Shown: piece by piece, positions 10,399 to 22,430 of the stretch
Layout: the number at the start of each line of letters is the position of its first letter
Position numbering within the stretch: position 1 is the first letter of the stretch
Assembly: GCA_021234155.1 (NCBI GenBank)
Contig: JAJEKV010000012.1
Location: 3,321,638-3,385,637, forward strand
Direction: 5' to 3'
Origin: Isoetes taiwanensis
Lineage: Eukaryota; Streptophyta; Lycopodiopsida; Isoetales; Isoetaceae
DNA length: 64,000 bases
The notes under the pieces: generated by a model
Seen by the model: only the letters and a program-made list of their open reading frames with translations
Database searches by the model: none
What the model was told of the DNA's origin: nothing
Made by a program: the position numbers and the translations under genes

Positions 10399-13011
10399 GT
10401 ATGCATAGTGTCCAGCTCATTAGTTTTGTGGGTTTATCTACGAGCAGGGGTTTATAAATCTTTCTCAGATCTTCTTGAGGTTTGGTTGTTTAGCGGTCTT
10501 CAATTTTGTTTCAGGTTTGTCCTGCATGTCTATAATCTTCCTTGTTGTTCTTAAGAATTCATGTGTCGTTTTCCTTCCTTGGTAAATGCTTTCTTGAGTC
10601 TGGGCGACCTAGGAAGGATGCAGATTGGAATTTAAACCCTAGGAAGGATGCAGATTGGAACTTAAACCCTAAGAAAGTTGCTGCAGTCTAAATCTTGATT
10701 TGTCTGGGGAGCTTTCATTTGCATTAGAAGCATCGTGGATCTCTGTTGAACTTTTCTGTGGTTTTCTTCTACCCTTCCGTACTAGATGTTAAAGAAATAA
10801 ATTATTCTGTTCTGATGTTAAAGAAATAAATTATTCTGTTCTTCTCCATTATATATTGCAGTCTTGATTAGCAAATGGACTGAAATGAGATTGCCAAGCT
10901 AGGGGATACTCTCTGCGGGACGACGCTTCTATATCTTGAATCGGGCTTAAGGACTTGAATGAGATTGCCGAGCTAGGGGATACTCTCTACATCTTGAATT
11001 GGGCTTAAAGAGAGGAGTTTGGAGTCTAGCCAGTTTTAGGCCGACCTCTAATGGGACCCCGAGAATGCAACATCTCACTTAGATTCAGGTTCAGGTTTAT
11101 GTTGTACATCATTATTGGTTGATCAATTTTATGTACTAGTGAAGATACCAAAATTTAGGAAAAATAGTGGTAGCTTCTAGAAATAGTTGTATTTGTATTT
11201 ATGTTTTTTTTCTACAATTTTGTTCATGATAAAAGAATATTTTTTCTTTTCTACGTTTCGTTCATGATAAGAAAATATTATTGCATTTTAAAAAGATCCA
11301 TCTGTAAAGTCAAGACATATTTGCATCTTCTAAAAAATTTATAACTAGACTGCTATAGCACTCTTCCTAGAGGAAAGATGATTCGGATCCTGTAGTATAA
11401 GCTAAAAAGAAAGATTGAAAGAGACTTATAAGCCTGAAACTTTGTGCTTAATTTTTATTTAAACCATGAGGGATACCATGAGGGATGTTTATAATGTTGT
11501 AATATTTCCAATTTGAAAACATAAAAATCTTTCTCAAAAATAAAAAAACCTTTAAAAGCAGATTAAAAAGTATCACAAATGCATTTTAATACTTCCTTCA
11601 AATTCAAGGGTATTTTAACAAATATGGACAGATAAAAAAGCATTTTTTTTAGATTTTCCTTTTAACTAGTACCCAAATCAGAAATCGAGGTTCAAAAAAC
11701 TCTTATCCATGACAATTTCCTAATATTCATATTATAGCTATTTACAAGTTCACCTCTCCCTTAAAAAATTAGAATGTACCCAGTTACCTAAAATAGGAGT
11801 TAGGAAGGCACAAATAACTAATACAACATAGACAATAACATAGATGCATTGTCCTAAAGAAACTCCTATCCGATTAATAGGACAATCGCCAATAATGATA
11901 TCCAGATAATGACACCGTTCCCAAATATGCAGCTCAACAACTTGTAACTCGACTATATACCGAAGCCAATTCCATATTTTCCACAAAATGATGCACACGC
12001 AAACACAAGTGATGAAGTACCAAATCGGCTGAACAAGGTCCATAGGAATTGGTTTAACTCGAGCATGCAGTATTATAAGAAAACCTGTAAAACAAGTTTT
12101 AATTTGTTAAAACGAAACAATCATTTAACACAACATTGTTTATATCATTCTTACATCTATACAATTTTTCAATGTCAATTTGTTAAAATTCCCTATAATT
12201 ACGTCATATTCAAGTTATCAAAATCAATCTTACATCTGCACATTTTTTGTATGGCAATTACGTAAAGTCTTCTATGATTCAAATTACCAAAATTTAAGAT
12301 CATGATGCATTGTATTTAAAATCACACTGTATTTAAGATTTTAATGTAAGAGATAATAGGCGGCGAGCCTTCTAAGGCGAGCTTGATCTGCACCCTGCAT
12401 AAGAGCGTACTAAGTGCTCATTCTCTTACCTAACATGCAAGGGGAGATTTCAGCCATTCGATGCGACAAATAGATCTCACTCAAGTTTTACACGCGACAA
12501 ATCTCACTCAAGCTTTGAACGGAACGACAACATGAGGTGCGCAAGCCATTATTGAATGTACGAAAGACCTATAATTGATAAAATCTGGCTCCACCCAAAC
12601 ATTACATATTGAAAGAAGTTTAAGCCCACGACATATTTAAGATCATAAAGTGAGGCAAACTCAAGTAAGCTCAATGGAAGACTATGAGACTTAAAGTGCA
12701 TGTAAAGTTGTTAAGTGATTTATGAGACTTAAAAGTCCATTTGAACGGCAAGTGGCTTTTAACTAAAATTAAAGTTAACTTATACTTAAACATATTAGTT
12801 AAGAAATAGTTAAAAGTTTCTACACTAAAAATACTAACTAAAAACATATTAGTTAAGAAATAGTTAAAAGTTTCTACACTAAAAATACTAACTAAAATCA
12901 TCGTCACTACATTAAAGTTAATTAGCAAAACTAAGCAAAACAAAGAATAACATTAAAAGTTAAAAAGTGATTTTTTTGAGGTCACTAAAAAGTGATTTTT
13001 TTGAGGTCACT
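10399..13011. mobile_element. Unclassified dispersed repeat, copy 2
   Basis: This is the direct-orientation partner of 1505-4548. It lacks the fold-back MITE (empty site near 11840) and the long A-run. It has its own small tandem duplications: 'CTAGGAAGGATGCAGATTGG' near 10608 and 10640; an 'AGATTGCC.AGCTAGGGG' unit near 10889 and 10962; and a 56-bp unit (ACATATTAGTTAAGAAATAG...) near 12789 and 12845. An extra ~280 bp (about 12460-12740) is absent from copy 1. Both copies contain the tail-like segment shared with 7200-7307. Confidence 0.6.
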
Positions 13012-13118
13012 TGAATCTGCTAATAGTTTTTATGTCTAAACTGAATTTTTAACTAAAAATGTATGAATCTGCTAATAGTTTTTATGTCTAAACTGAATTT
13101 TTAACTAAAAATGTATGA
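12964..13118. repeat. Back-to-back short tandem duplications
   Basis: 'GTGATTTTTTTGAGGTCACT' is duplicated at 12967 and 12992. Immediately after it a 53-bp unit (GAATCTGCTAATAGTTTTTA...) is duplicated at about 13013 and 13066, with copies essentially identical. Together with the 56-bp duplication at 12.8 kb, three adjacent exact duplications cluster at the right end of the repeat copy. Confidence 0.75.
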
Positions 13119-14729
13119 AGGGATTTCCATTTAGCCTAACCAAAATCCCTAGAGTAGCTTTGGTGTGAAAATAATCATGCTAAAATGACAACTAATGACA
13201 TGGCAAAGTTGCCTTTATGTATCCATTTCCAGCCTAAGGAGGTCCATTATGCCCGACTCTCCACATTTACTCACAAGGCCTAAGGAAGAAAATTTTGGCT
13301 ACGACAAGATCCGCCCAACTCATTCTTTTAGTCTTCATTTGTATACATATTACCAACATAAATTTGTCCTCATAAGTTCACATTTGACTCAGATTACCCT
13401 GTCCAAATCATGATCTTCCTACTAGCTCGAGATCATTTTGACAAAAAGAAGGCACTTTGTGTCCAGCTCATTTTGACGAAGAGAAAGCAATTTGAGGAAG
13501 CAAAGGCACTTGCCACTTTCACTTAGCTCTGTCAAACCAAAATGAATCACATAGCAAAACTCAACATCAACAAGGTCAACAAAGAACTCTTATCAATTTC
13601 TTCCATTGATTGTAGCATCAGGCTAGCACTAGATCATCACTAGATCATCAGCCACCAAGTTAGCACTAGATCATCAATCATGGACACAATGTGACACAAT
13701 CTTACACGATCACATAGCTCCAACGTCACAATCTTGCGATCAATGAGTCCTTTGATCAATAAGATCAATACATTCCTACCCTTTCACAGCCTTTTAAGTC
13801 CTTGTCTCATTTCCATTCGTTATCCAAGATAATTAGGGAATACATCATATGAAAACTTCATCCAAGTTATCAAGAGTCAACACCCGAGCCTAAAATAATG
13901 CCAACATGTCAAAAGTCTCCTTAATGATGCTAGCACTTCAAAAGTGTCAAAAGTCTTCAAGAACATGGGACTCGATCTAGGTGGCTGTCCCCAAGATCTA
14001 GGTGGCTGTCCCCAAGCCTGGGGCATCAGGTCTTCCTATCCACATAACCGATTGATCTAGCAATCAAGTTGAAGAGGGCTATAACAAGCCTTCAAAAACC
14101 GAAGCAGCCAGCCAGGAGGAGCAGGTTGAAGATAGCTATAACATTTCTTCATCCATGTATGTAAAAGAATACGGGGATGACTCTGACTAGGAAGGTTCTC
14201 TCAGATTTGCAATTTTCCAAGATTTGCGAGTCAAATCTCTTGGACGATTTTTGAAGGTGAGTGACTTGAAGCAAATGGGACGTATTGACCTTGTGAATCT
14301 CAGCTACTGAGATTTCACTTTAAGTTTCATATGCTACTCAAATTCGACATGATTCAACATAATTTCCACGTCTAGAAAAGAAATGGCTATAATCCAAGGC
14401 AATCAACTCCACAAGTAGTTGATGGCTAACAGCATGCAAACTCCAGTTCAACCTACATACATGCTCTAAGCATTTCCGACCAAAATAGGAACAAAGACCA
14501 ACCTAGATGGGCCGCAACTGCAGATCCAGTGAACCCTTACAAATTCTCCATGTCCGAATACTCTTCAACAGAAATAATCGAATGAGAGATATTTCCAATG
14601 AAGCATTCCGTAGATTAGACAATCTATGAATCAAATCTATTCATCAATCATCCTCAACTACCCAGATGGACTCAATTTGAGTGATCAAATCTTCATTTGG
14701 ATGATCTAACTGCTTTCTCATAAAGCAGA
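13119..14729. other. No supported gene; small tandem repeat
   Basis: I see no ORF with a domain. A 21-bp unit (GATCTAGGTGGCTGTCCCCA plus A) is repeated twice at about 13975-14016, and 'GCACTAGATCATCA' recurs at 13625-13680. The rest is plain AT-rich sequence. Confidence 0.5.
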
Positions 14730-14855
14730 CCGGGACACCTTCGTTTTACAGCCCCCCACCTGACGTGGCATGGATCCAGACCATACAATCTGCAAATCAA
14801 GGGCTGACATAATGCCACGTCAGAGGGGGGGCTGCAAAACGAAGACTACCCCCGG
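14730..14855. mobile_element. 126-bp hairpin MITE
   Basis: Arms of about 40 bp are inverted copies: CCGGG..ACACCTTCGTTTTACAGCCCCCC..CTGACGTGGCAT on the left and ATGCCACGTCAG..GGGGGGGCTGCAAAACGAAG..CCCCGG on the right. A loop of about 45 bp separates them. 'GCAGAC' occurs just outside the left end and again a few bases beyond the right end, which may be residual target sequence. No ORF. It is a compact non-autonomous DNA element or a regulatory hairpin; the ACGTGGCA core also resembles a plant bZIP-type box. Confidence 0.65.
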
Positions 14856-16291
14856 TACTACCCAGCAGACCTGCGTATAGAACTCCTATTGGTAAATCTT
14901 CGCATATTGAAGAAAACAACCTTTCAGAGACCACTTCTCAGGAATCCTGAAATTGTGAAAGATTGCGAGGAGTACTGATTAACATAGAAAAGACACTAAA
15001 CCAACCATAATATACTATCTGATCTTTAAAAATCGTTGATCTTGGATTAATAATCCTTCTATTTTCTAAAAGCCAATATTTTGTACTTCCTTGCAGAAAA
15101 TCGTTATAATCTCGAGGAGTCATCCAAAAAGAACAAGATTTGGCTCGCTAGATAGCCAACTGGATTGTTCCCTTGCTGCTAGAAGCTCCAAAAAATTTAT
15201 GAAAAGAATGAAGATCCCTCTTGGCAAAGATCTCTATCATAACACCATGAGTGGCTCTAATACTGATAAAGTTTAAGATGATCATGATGTAATGAAAGAC
15301 GACACATAAACAAGTTAATTCGGTAAAAAAAAGTACATACAATGAGAAAATTTTGTAAATTATAGTCACGTCTATTTATACATATATATATTATAAACGA
15401 TAAGAAAGAGAGTGGACTGCCCTGCGATCCTTCATTTGTCCAGCTACTAAATACATAACTAGCCAGCCTAATTAATTACGGGCCTGGCCACCAGAACGTT
15501 ATAAGAATACGTAATCACATTAGAAAACCGCTATAAAATTTCATAACCGCTCCTGCTTAACTTCTAGCTATAGATAAGTCTATTATGTAAATAGTAGTGA
15601 ATTTGGACGTCTGCTCATATTATGAGGCATCATCTTGGCTACATATATTTTAATATAGGGGTAGTTACACTAAAGTTTAACACAATCTAGTTGGGTTCCA
15701 ACCATAGAAGAAGTTCAAGGATGTGGCATTGATCCTAGCTTTAAAGGTTAATCTGCTAACTATAGCAAAAAGTTGGGCTGCTCCACTTTCTTCTCAAGGG
15801 GAAAGGCAAATATATTTAACAGAGGCCCATTTGACTTTGTGGATCTTCAATACCTTCAACCTTACTCTGGATTACTTAAAACAGCTTTGCATGGGTTTTC
15901 ATCTTGCAGTTAAATTCTGAGCCATTGTCGATATTTAAGAATTTGGTGAAAACTGAAATCGGTTCTAAGTTTGAGGCCCTAGAAGCTGATTATGGAAATG
16001 AGTAAGTATACAAGTATCAAAAGGCATAAGGAGGAAGCTGATTCTGTTGTATGCTCGGGCTCAGAATAGCGTAGAAAGGAAACAAAACCCTTGTTGGATT
16101 TTGCATGGTCAGTATGGTTTTAGAGGACAATGATTTTAGGCAAAGTTATTGACAGCAACATGCATTTCCAATAAGGCACCGAATGTGTTGAATAGTGGTC
16201 ACAGATCAGGGTCTATGAGACGAAATAAATACAGCAAGACTTCAACATCTAGGAGCATTCTCCTAGTTGAAAGTGCGAGTTAAATCTAGCA
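14856..16291. other. No supported gene
   Basis: AT-rich DNA with short unsupported open frames (for example 15091-15276 and 15723-15920). No repeat structure or domain was recognised. Confidence 0.45.
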
Positions 16292-17399
16292 GACTAAAAC
16301 TTAGTGATAAAGCTTATCAAGCACCCTAGGGCCTGAAGAAACGCTGTGATGCTTTTACATGCCTATGGTCCCTTTTCTTCTTTTAGGGCTGTGCTTTCTT
16401 AATGTTTTTTGGCCACATTCTAAGAGCCCACACTGGACCCTTTTGACTTCCTTTCCTATTACTGTTTAATGATGCCAGGTCGAGTACGAGAGAAGAAGTC
16501 AGCACTTATTCTGAATCAGCTTCTTTTTGTTTGAGCATGTTTCTTCTAAGTTTGATGAGTTCATATTTATAAAATGCAAGACATTTCTGGACTGGAAAGT
16601 TGAGTTGCCTCACAGTGGTTGGGTCCCTGAAAGGACATGGTACCTTCGTCTTATTTCAATAGTATACTGGACACAAAAAGATAAGCGTTCCTCTGATTCT
16701 CCCTACTGCCCTTAAATTGCACACTTGACAGATTCTTTCATGTGCCTTACCCTTGGCTCAGTCAGCTTCAATCTCTAACTGATAAGAAGAGACATGGAAT
16801 TGCCCCAATACATTCCTGAGTTTATGTGACAAGTGGGTATCTAGGATGTTGAAGGAACCCATATCTAAATACATTCAAGAAATTATCCTTTCCAAGAGCT
16901 CCACCTGTCTGCCACAACTATACATAGTTACCTCATGACATTTCAAATGATTGTTGGGGACCGAACAAGTGTTGAGAACTGAGTGACTGTGCTTAAACAG
17001 TTGGAATGATATATTGAGAAGCCCATTTTGTTGAACAGTTTGCATGTGCGGGAAAACCAGCTATCTTTACCTGAGCGGGCCAATGCTTTTGGATGAACTG
17101 AATGGGAGCCTTTGCCTGCCATCTTGTGTATCAGCCAAAATAAGCACAGCTTCAAGTTGTCATGTGGGACTGAGGGTTTGCCTGTAAACATCCTTGACAT
17201 CATCAATATTTGGAGCCTCTAGAATTGATTCCATTCATCTTCTCTAAGATCAGGGGCACAAACCTGTGGGCCATACAAAGCAGCTGGTTTAATCAAAGCA
17301 TTAAACCAATGGAGTTTAATATTGACATCATAGAAGTGTCCCTGGAAGCATTCTCTCTCCATAAGAACCCATGAAGTGTAGCCTTTAGCAAGTCTTTTT

Positions 17400-18794
17400 C
17401 TATGCTGCTGCTTTCAAACTAAACCTCGTCCTAAAGAACTCCACGGCAAGGTATGTGTAGGCTGAAAAAATATTCACTGGTTGCCCTTGGAAGGAAAATT
17501 CATTCCGATGCTTGACAGGCCTGGAGGCGTTTGAAACCATCACTGTGGTTTTCTGCAAGCATACCTGCACTTCTCTTTCTTTGCAAAAGGCATACAAAGC
17601 CAATAAGAGTTTTTGCAGTTCCTCAGCCGGACGTGGAAATTAAGACCACATCATACGCATAGGGCAGGATTGATGCACTCTTGTGCTAACAAGAATCCTT
17701 CTCTGCGAAGTTTTCTAAGTCATCAATGTCGAGCCCAAAAAAGGGTTGGCAAGATTGGGCAGCCTTGCTTTACCCCAATTGCACCCCCAATTGCACTGCT
17801 CACCTCCTCCAATGATTTATCAGCCATTTTAAATCTGCCCGATAAAGGGTGAGAACATCCCATAAGATCATCTGATAGCCCTAAAGATTTCAATCTCTGA
17901 ACTAGCCTGTTTCTAGGAACTGTATCAAATGCTTTATGGAAATTCACAAAGCAGCAAAATACTTCCTTGTTAATAGCTTTTGATTCCCCAATAATAGCTC
18001 TTAAAAGTAAAGATATGTTCTATTGTGGAGAAGTTTTTCCAAAAACCAGCTTGGCCCCAACCTCTTAAACCATCTTCCTTTGCAAGTTTGCAGACAATCA
18101 GCTCTAAAGCAGTCCCATACAGCTTAGCCATTGCATGTCCAATCATGATTAACTGATAGTTCCCAGAATTCACTTGCTTTGTAAATTATATTTAGAACAG
18201 TAGAAGACCAAATTTTTGGGCCAGCATATATGGGTCACTGATGATTGGAGTGAGTGTATCAATGCCATGAATTAACTGTTCTGACTGTAGATCCTCACAG
18301 TCCTTTGCCTTTCCTTTGTTCAATTTCTCAATAGCCCTTTGGATGAGCCATGGAGAAGAAAGATGAGGAATCTGGCCTCTGACCACCCTCAATCTTTCGC
18401 GTGGAAACATCCAAAAGAGATGTGACAAAAGACTTCCAAACCTGGTGGGCAGGCTGGTTTTATCAACATTAGTTTCTTCCAAAACTTTGCCAATTGTTGC
18501 TATATAGAAGACTAAGCACGTCCTCTCGCACTTTATGTTCAAAAGCCTGCTTCTTCCTCTTGATGAACTGTTTGTAAGCTTTTGATCACGAGTCAAAGTG
18601 TATTTAAGCTGTTTATGTAGAGTCTTACAGTTTTCATACTTACCACCCATCCTGCGGCATCTGCCCTCTATTGTTTTGGAACTTTTGGGCCCAAACTTTG
18701 TACGAAAAGGTACGTAGAGCAGCTTAAAGTAATGATTTTGCAAATATAGCGGCTTTCTGATTGTATCCCAGCATGAGCGTTTGAAGATGTTCAA
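17400..18794 (-). pseudogene. LINE A reverse transcriptase, inactivated
   Basis: Blocks in correct LINE order on the minus strand: 'KGKAKDCEDLQSEQLIHG' (near 18300); 'MIGHAMAKLYGTALE' and 'GQAGFWKNFSTIEHIF' (18173-17970); 'FHKAFDTVPRNRL' with the first catalytic Asp; 'GVKQGCPILPTLF' (17947-17723); then 'LPYAYDVVLIS' near 17650, where the usual YADD catalytic box reads YAYD. Losing one catalytic Asp plus at least three frame changes means no active enzyme. The family looks like a LINE clade common in seed-free plants, but clade assignment needs a tree. A piece of the 18.5-18.7 kb part is duplicated at 4549-4835. Confidence 0.75.
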
Positions 18795-18897
18795 AGTGGG
18801 CCTAGCGAGTGGTCAAATTCAAACTTATGGTAGAAGGCTGCAAAACACTTTTATGTTATGGTCTCCATAATGGATGGATGCCTTCTATACAAAACCT

Positions 18898-19670
18898 TCA
18901 ATTTGGGTCTAACGAAGGTGACCCCATCAAGTAGGCTACTACATTGTTTTCTCCTTGTGAGGAGCACAGGTGATAGGTGAATTTATCAGATAAGAGGCCA
19001 GTTGGGAAGACCATTATAGATAACCAAATTATGCATCTGTCCCAATTCCAGCAAACAATGCCCATAATTAGTGTAGCAGGTTTGTCAGCTGAGACTCTCT
19101 CTGTTTGCACTCCCCTGTGGTTTCAAAAAAGCGCACCTGGTGATCCGATGTTCAGACATTGAAATCACCGACCAGCAATACCTCTCCTTTGTTGGCGAAT
19201 CCTACAAGATCGTCCTAGAGTGTGGGGAGGAGCCATCATTTGTGTCTCGATCTGTATATTTCAATTGGTAAGGAGAAAAGCAGCAGGCTGTTATGTACAA
19301 GCCTGAGAGGTGAGGTCTTTTGGTCTAACCCAAATCAAGCATGCTAAGTCATCTTTTTTAATCACCTGTACCATCCTTACACGCTCCAACTTGAATAGAA
19401 CAACCACTCCACCTGAACCTCTACAATTTCCTTCATTAGGAAAAAAACCCTCTAAAAACGGATTCCCAGTTGTACCCGCTTAGGAAACCCTCTAAAAACG
19501 GAATCTCAGTTGTACCCGCTTACATCCGGAAGGCCTTCCAGCTAAGTTTCAAATGTTTCCCCTTCACCAAAATTATGCTCCTTATCTCTGATGACATCCA
19601 TTACACTTCCCAGGTGCCTGCATAAACTGCCATTGCAGTTCCATGCTGCCAACTTTAATGAGCCAGTGGT
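18898..19670 (-). pseudogene. LINE A endonuclease region, decayed
   Basis: Translated fragments on the minus strand start with 'LAAWNCNGSL' (near 19655), a typical LINE endonuclease opening (WN.NG). They continue through 'VVVLFK' to 'GIAGR-FQCLN', where the usual GDFN box is only faintly visible, and end with 'NNVVAYLMGSP'. In intact LINEs this domain nicks the target DNA to prime reverse transcription. Several stops interrupt it. It lies directly upstream of the RT region on the same strand. Confidence 0.6.
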
Positions 19671-20227
19671 CTCATAGACCCTATTTATGATTAATGTTCA
19701 AATCATGGGTAATGGTTGTAAACATTTGCGCTTGTGCTCGAGTTGCAGCAGGATCAAATCTTTATCCATACATTTGGCAGAACATGAAGCGGTTTCCTGT
19801 TTTGAATTATATATGAGGCTGTTTTGAATTTGATCAGCGGCTGGGGACCCACTTTAGTTTCAAGGCACATTCAATCCCATGGTCTGGGATACCCAGAGTA
19901 TTTGCGAGCCCAAAGTTAGAGGATCCCCAGAGAAATAGAGTCCGGATGACAGGTTAATATTGCAAGCGCACCAAGAGAAGAGCCATAAGAATGCAGGACT
20001 AAAACTTAGTGATAAAGCTTATCAATGATTAGCAAAAAAAGCAATGATAACGTTTATCAAGAGGAGGGTCTGAATATGATCAGAAAATGAGAACAGTTTT
20101 AAAAAGGATGTTAGAACATACAGATGAAATTGTAAATTATACTAAACATGAATAAGTTGTTGGTATGGAACATTGCCATCATAGACAATCTTAATACTTA
20201 ACTAAGTATTATATAACTTCAAAAATA

Positions 20228-20760
20228 CTACCAAAGGCACTCACCTGTCATAATGACCACCAATGCCAAAGTGGAATAAACGGCAAAGTGTAAAGCTGAC
20301 TCTGCAACATGGCAGCTCCTTATTACCTCCTTTTGTATCTGTGTTAGTAAGTCTAGCTGGCTCCGCAACAGAGGAAGGTTATTTTGATGCTGAGCTGGAT
20401 GCTGCCATTGATCCTCGTACTCATAAAAGATCCATGACAGAGGAGAACAAAGCTGACAGAAAATAAAATCAGAATTTCTGAAAACTACAAAGGAAATAAT
20501 ACAAAGGAAAAATCTCATACCTTGGGCCTAAAATCCTGGATGCACTCTCTTCTCGCCATTTATTGACAAGGTCAATTAGTACTACACAAAAAAGTACAGC
20601 CTCACCGATGCACAAAGCAGTGCGCTTTATTGCCTCACAAGAATACGGTTCCAGACACTGCAACACTCCAGCATGACACCAGCTTGGCTGCCTCCAACAA
20701 CTGCCTTCGAATGCCAAACTTCCCTCGACTGCCACCAACTCAAAACAGCCGAAATTTACC
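20228..20760 (-). CDS. Unrecognised membrane protein, partial exons
   Basis: Two minus-strand open stretches look like consecutive exons. The upstream one (20521-20760) encodes 'QCLEPYSCEAIKRTALCIG' then a hydrophobic helix (EAVLFCVVLIDLV) and 'NKWREES'. The downstream one (20245 to about 20477) encodes 'SPLSWIFYEYEDQWQHP', a polar 'LLRSQLDLLTQIQKEVIRSC' segment and a second hydrophobic helix (FAVYSTLALVVIM). A strong donor (ACAG|GTGAGT) follows at 20245 and another (AAG|GTATGAG) at 20521. The acceptor that keeps frame would leave an intron of only 43 bp, which is short for a plant. There is no start or end in view. It may be a captured gene fragment. I do not recognise the family. Confidence 0.4.
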
Positions 20761-20879
20761 AAAGGCTAAAGCGTACCTGCAATCAACAACTTCAGATCAA
20801 CCTTTTCAGATTTCAACATGAACCATCCAATTTTGTCAAACATCAAATAACACTGAACAGCTCGAATTTGCCCACCTAA

Positions 20880-21735
20880 CCCCTAGTTCAAAAGCTTCTA
20901 AAGATGGATGCAGGAGATGCGAGCATCTTAAGCATCTAAAGAATCTATCGATTTTTAAGATGCGTTAGATGCGGCATATAAAGTTTTAAATAATAAAATC
21001 CATGAAGAATAACAGATTTAGAGTTATAAACCTTTAATATATTAAAATTCAACTAAAGCATGACATGAATAAGCAAAAGAAGATGTAGTAGCTGTTAAAT
21101 TATAGAGTGACACGAGAAATACTAGGTTCCATGGCATATTATCACATGCAGCATCCCATAATTTATCCTTTTTCTTAGGCATATTGTCTGCTCAAAAAGC
21201 ACTGAAATAAGAGCTGCTACTGCTACTGATTTCATTCCTTACTTCCATTATTTCTAACCACTGACTGATCCCACAAAAATACCCAACAACCTCTGTAATA
21301 TTGTAACTATACCTGCTGCAGAGCAGACATGCTCGAAATGCTTGGCCTTCCTCTCAAACCCGATTTCTCTGACCTTTCCTCCCTTTGGATGGTAATCGGC
21401 AGCAGGCGACAAATTTTGGCAGCAAGGGAAACAATTTAAGCAGCAAGGAATCAATTTCGGCAGCAAGGGAATGGATTTCGGCAGCAAGGGATTGATTCAG
21501 GAACAAATTCAACAGATCGGCTCATCATTTCGGCAGCAAAGGAGACAATTTTGGAATGAGGGAAAACCTAACGGGGAAAAGGGAAACCTAACTTTAACTT
21601 TAGATGCTTTAGATGCGGAAGGATGCGCATCTTATCTTATAAGAAAAGGTTCTGCAATTTGTTTTGAATGCATTGAGGGGTATCTATCCAATGGTTTAGC
21701 ATAAGATTCTTGTGTATGTATGTATTTAATTACGT
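20880..21735. repeat. Short CAGCAAGGGA-type tandem repeats in non-coding DNA
   Basis: Between about 21410 and 21545 the unit 'TTTCGGCAGCAAGGGA' plus 5-8 bases recurs about six times with drift. The rest shows no supported gene. It lies just upstream of the Rep relic and may belong to the same element. Confidence 0.55.
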
Positions 21736-22430
21736 ATGTTTGTGGCGTTGGAGGGTTCTTTTTGGGAAGGCTTAAAAACAAATTGGCGAAATTTTGGAAA
21801 GCAGGGCTCCGATAATGTGATTCGGCATGTTGGTAGCAGTGTTACGATCTGTGGTGACGGTAGGTTTGATGACTGTACTTCTGAGGGCGGCTCAATTTTC
21901 ATTCAGAAAGATGGGAAGAACACAGTGGATTTGGGTGGAGGCTTTGCTGAAGTTTTTGAAGATAGGAGTGGGGTGGCCTCTCGTGCAAGTCAGAGAGAAG
22001 AGATTGGAAGTAAGAAGAGTAGAGGTGTTGGGCGCGGAAGAGGAAGAAGTAGAAAGGCTGTGGAGGATGTCTCTTGTTCTGTGGGACCGGAGCACTGTGA
22101 CGCTCTCAAAGGTGGCGAAGGAAATAATCCGCATATGAGTAATACGGATGGAGGTTCCGTAGTGGGGGTACCGTGAAGAGGTCGTGGTCGGGTCGCGGTC
22201 GTGGACGTGGACGGGAAGAGGTGGTGGAAGAGGAAGGGGAGAACGGCGACAAATATGCCGGAAGAACATCTAGGGCAAAGGATATTGCGGGTGGGACAGG
22301 AGAGGAGGCCATTGAGATGCCGAGTCTTCTTGATGTTTCTGTGACGATTGTAATGACTGGTTGCGACATTAACCAGAGCTTGTATGATCAAATGATAGAA
22401 TTTGTGAAGTTGAATTGCCAGTCAACTTAG
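21736..22430 (+). pseudogene. Basic, Gly/Arg-rich N-terminal region upstream of Rep relic
   Basis: Two overlapping open frames (21736-22176 and 22173-22430) encode a low-complexity basic protein with 'GVGRGRGRSRK' and 'SGRGRGRGREEVVEEEG' stretches. The second frame ends in 'LLDVSVTIVMTGCDINQSL', which could hold the first strand of the Rep fold. Together with the next feature this was probably one ORF, now frameshifted. RG-rich tails often bind nucleic acid, but here that is inference. Confidence 0.4.

Larger units (their letters stand above)
16292..20025 (-). mobile_element. LINE A, minus strand, between 29-bp direct repeats
   Basis: A degenerate non-LTR retrotransposon runs from about 19996 down to 16321. 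The flanks are identical 29-bp direct repeats (GACTAAAACTTAGTGATAAA...TATCAA) at 16292-16320 and 19997-20025, best explained as a long TSD. In minus-strand order it holds an AP-endonuclease-like segment (about 19660-18900), the RT (18794-17400) and a C-terminal region (17300-16400). There is no poly(A) tail at the left end, as in some LINE clades that end without one. Every domain is broken by frameshifts or stops, so it is dead. Confidence 0.75.

Noticed and set aside
13119-16291. tRNA or other structured RNA genes
   Set aside because: I looked for box A/B pairs and cloverleaf arms and found nothing convincing.
21892-22391. Minus-strand ORFs rich in Pro, Arg and Ser opposite the RG-rich ORF
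   Set aside because: They are antisense shadows of the GC-biased plus-strand coding sequence.
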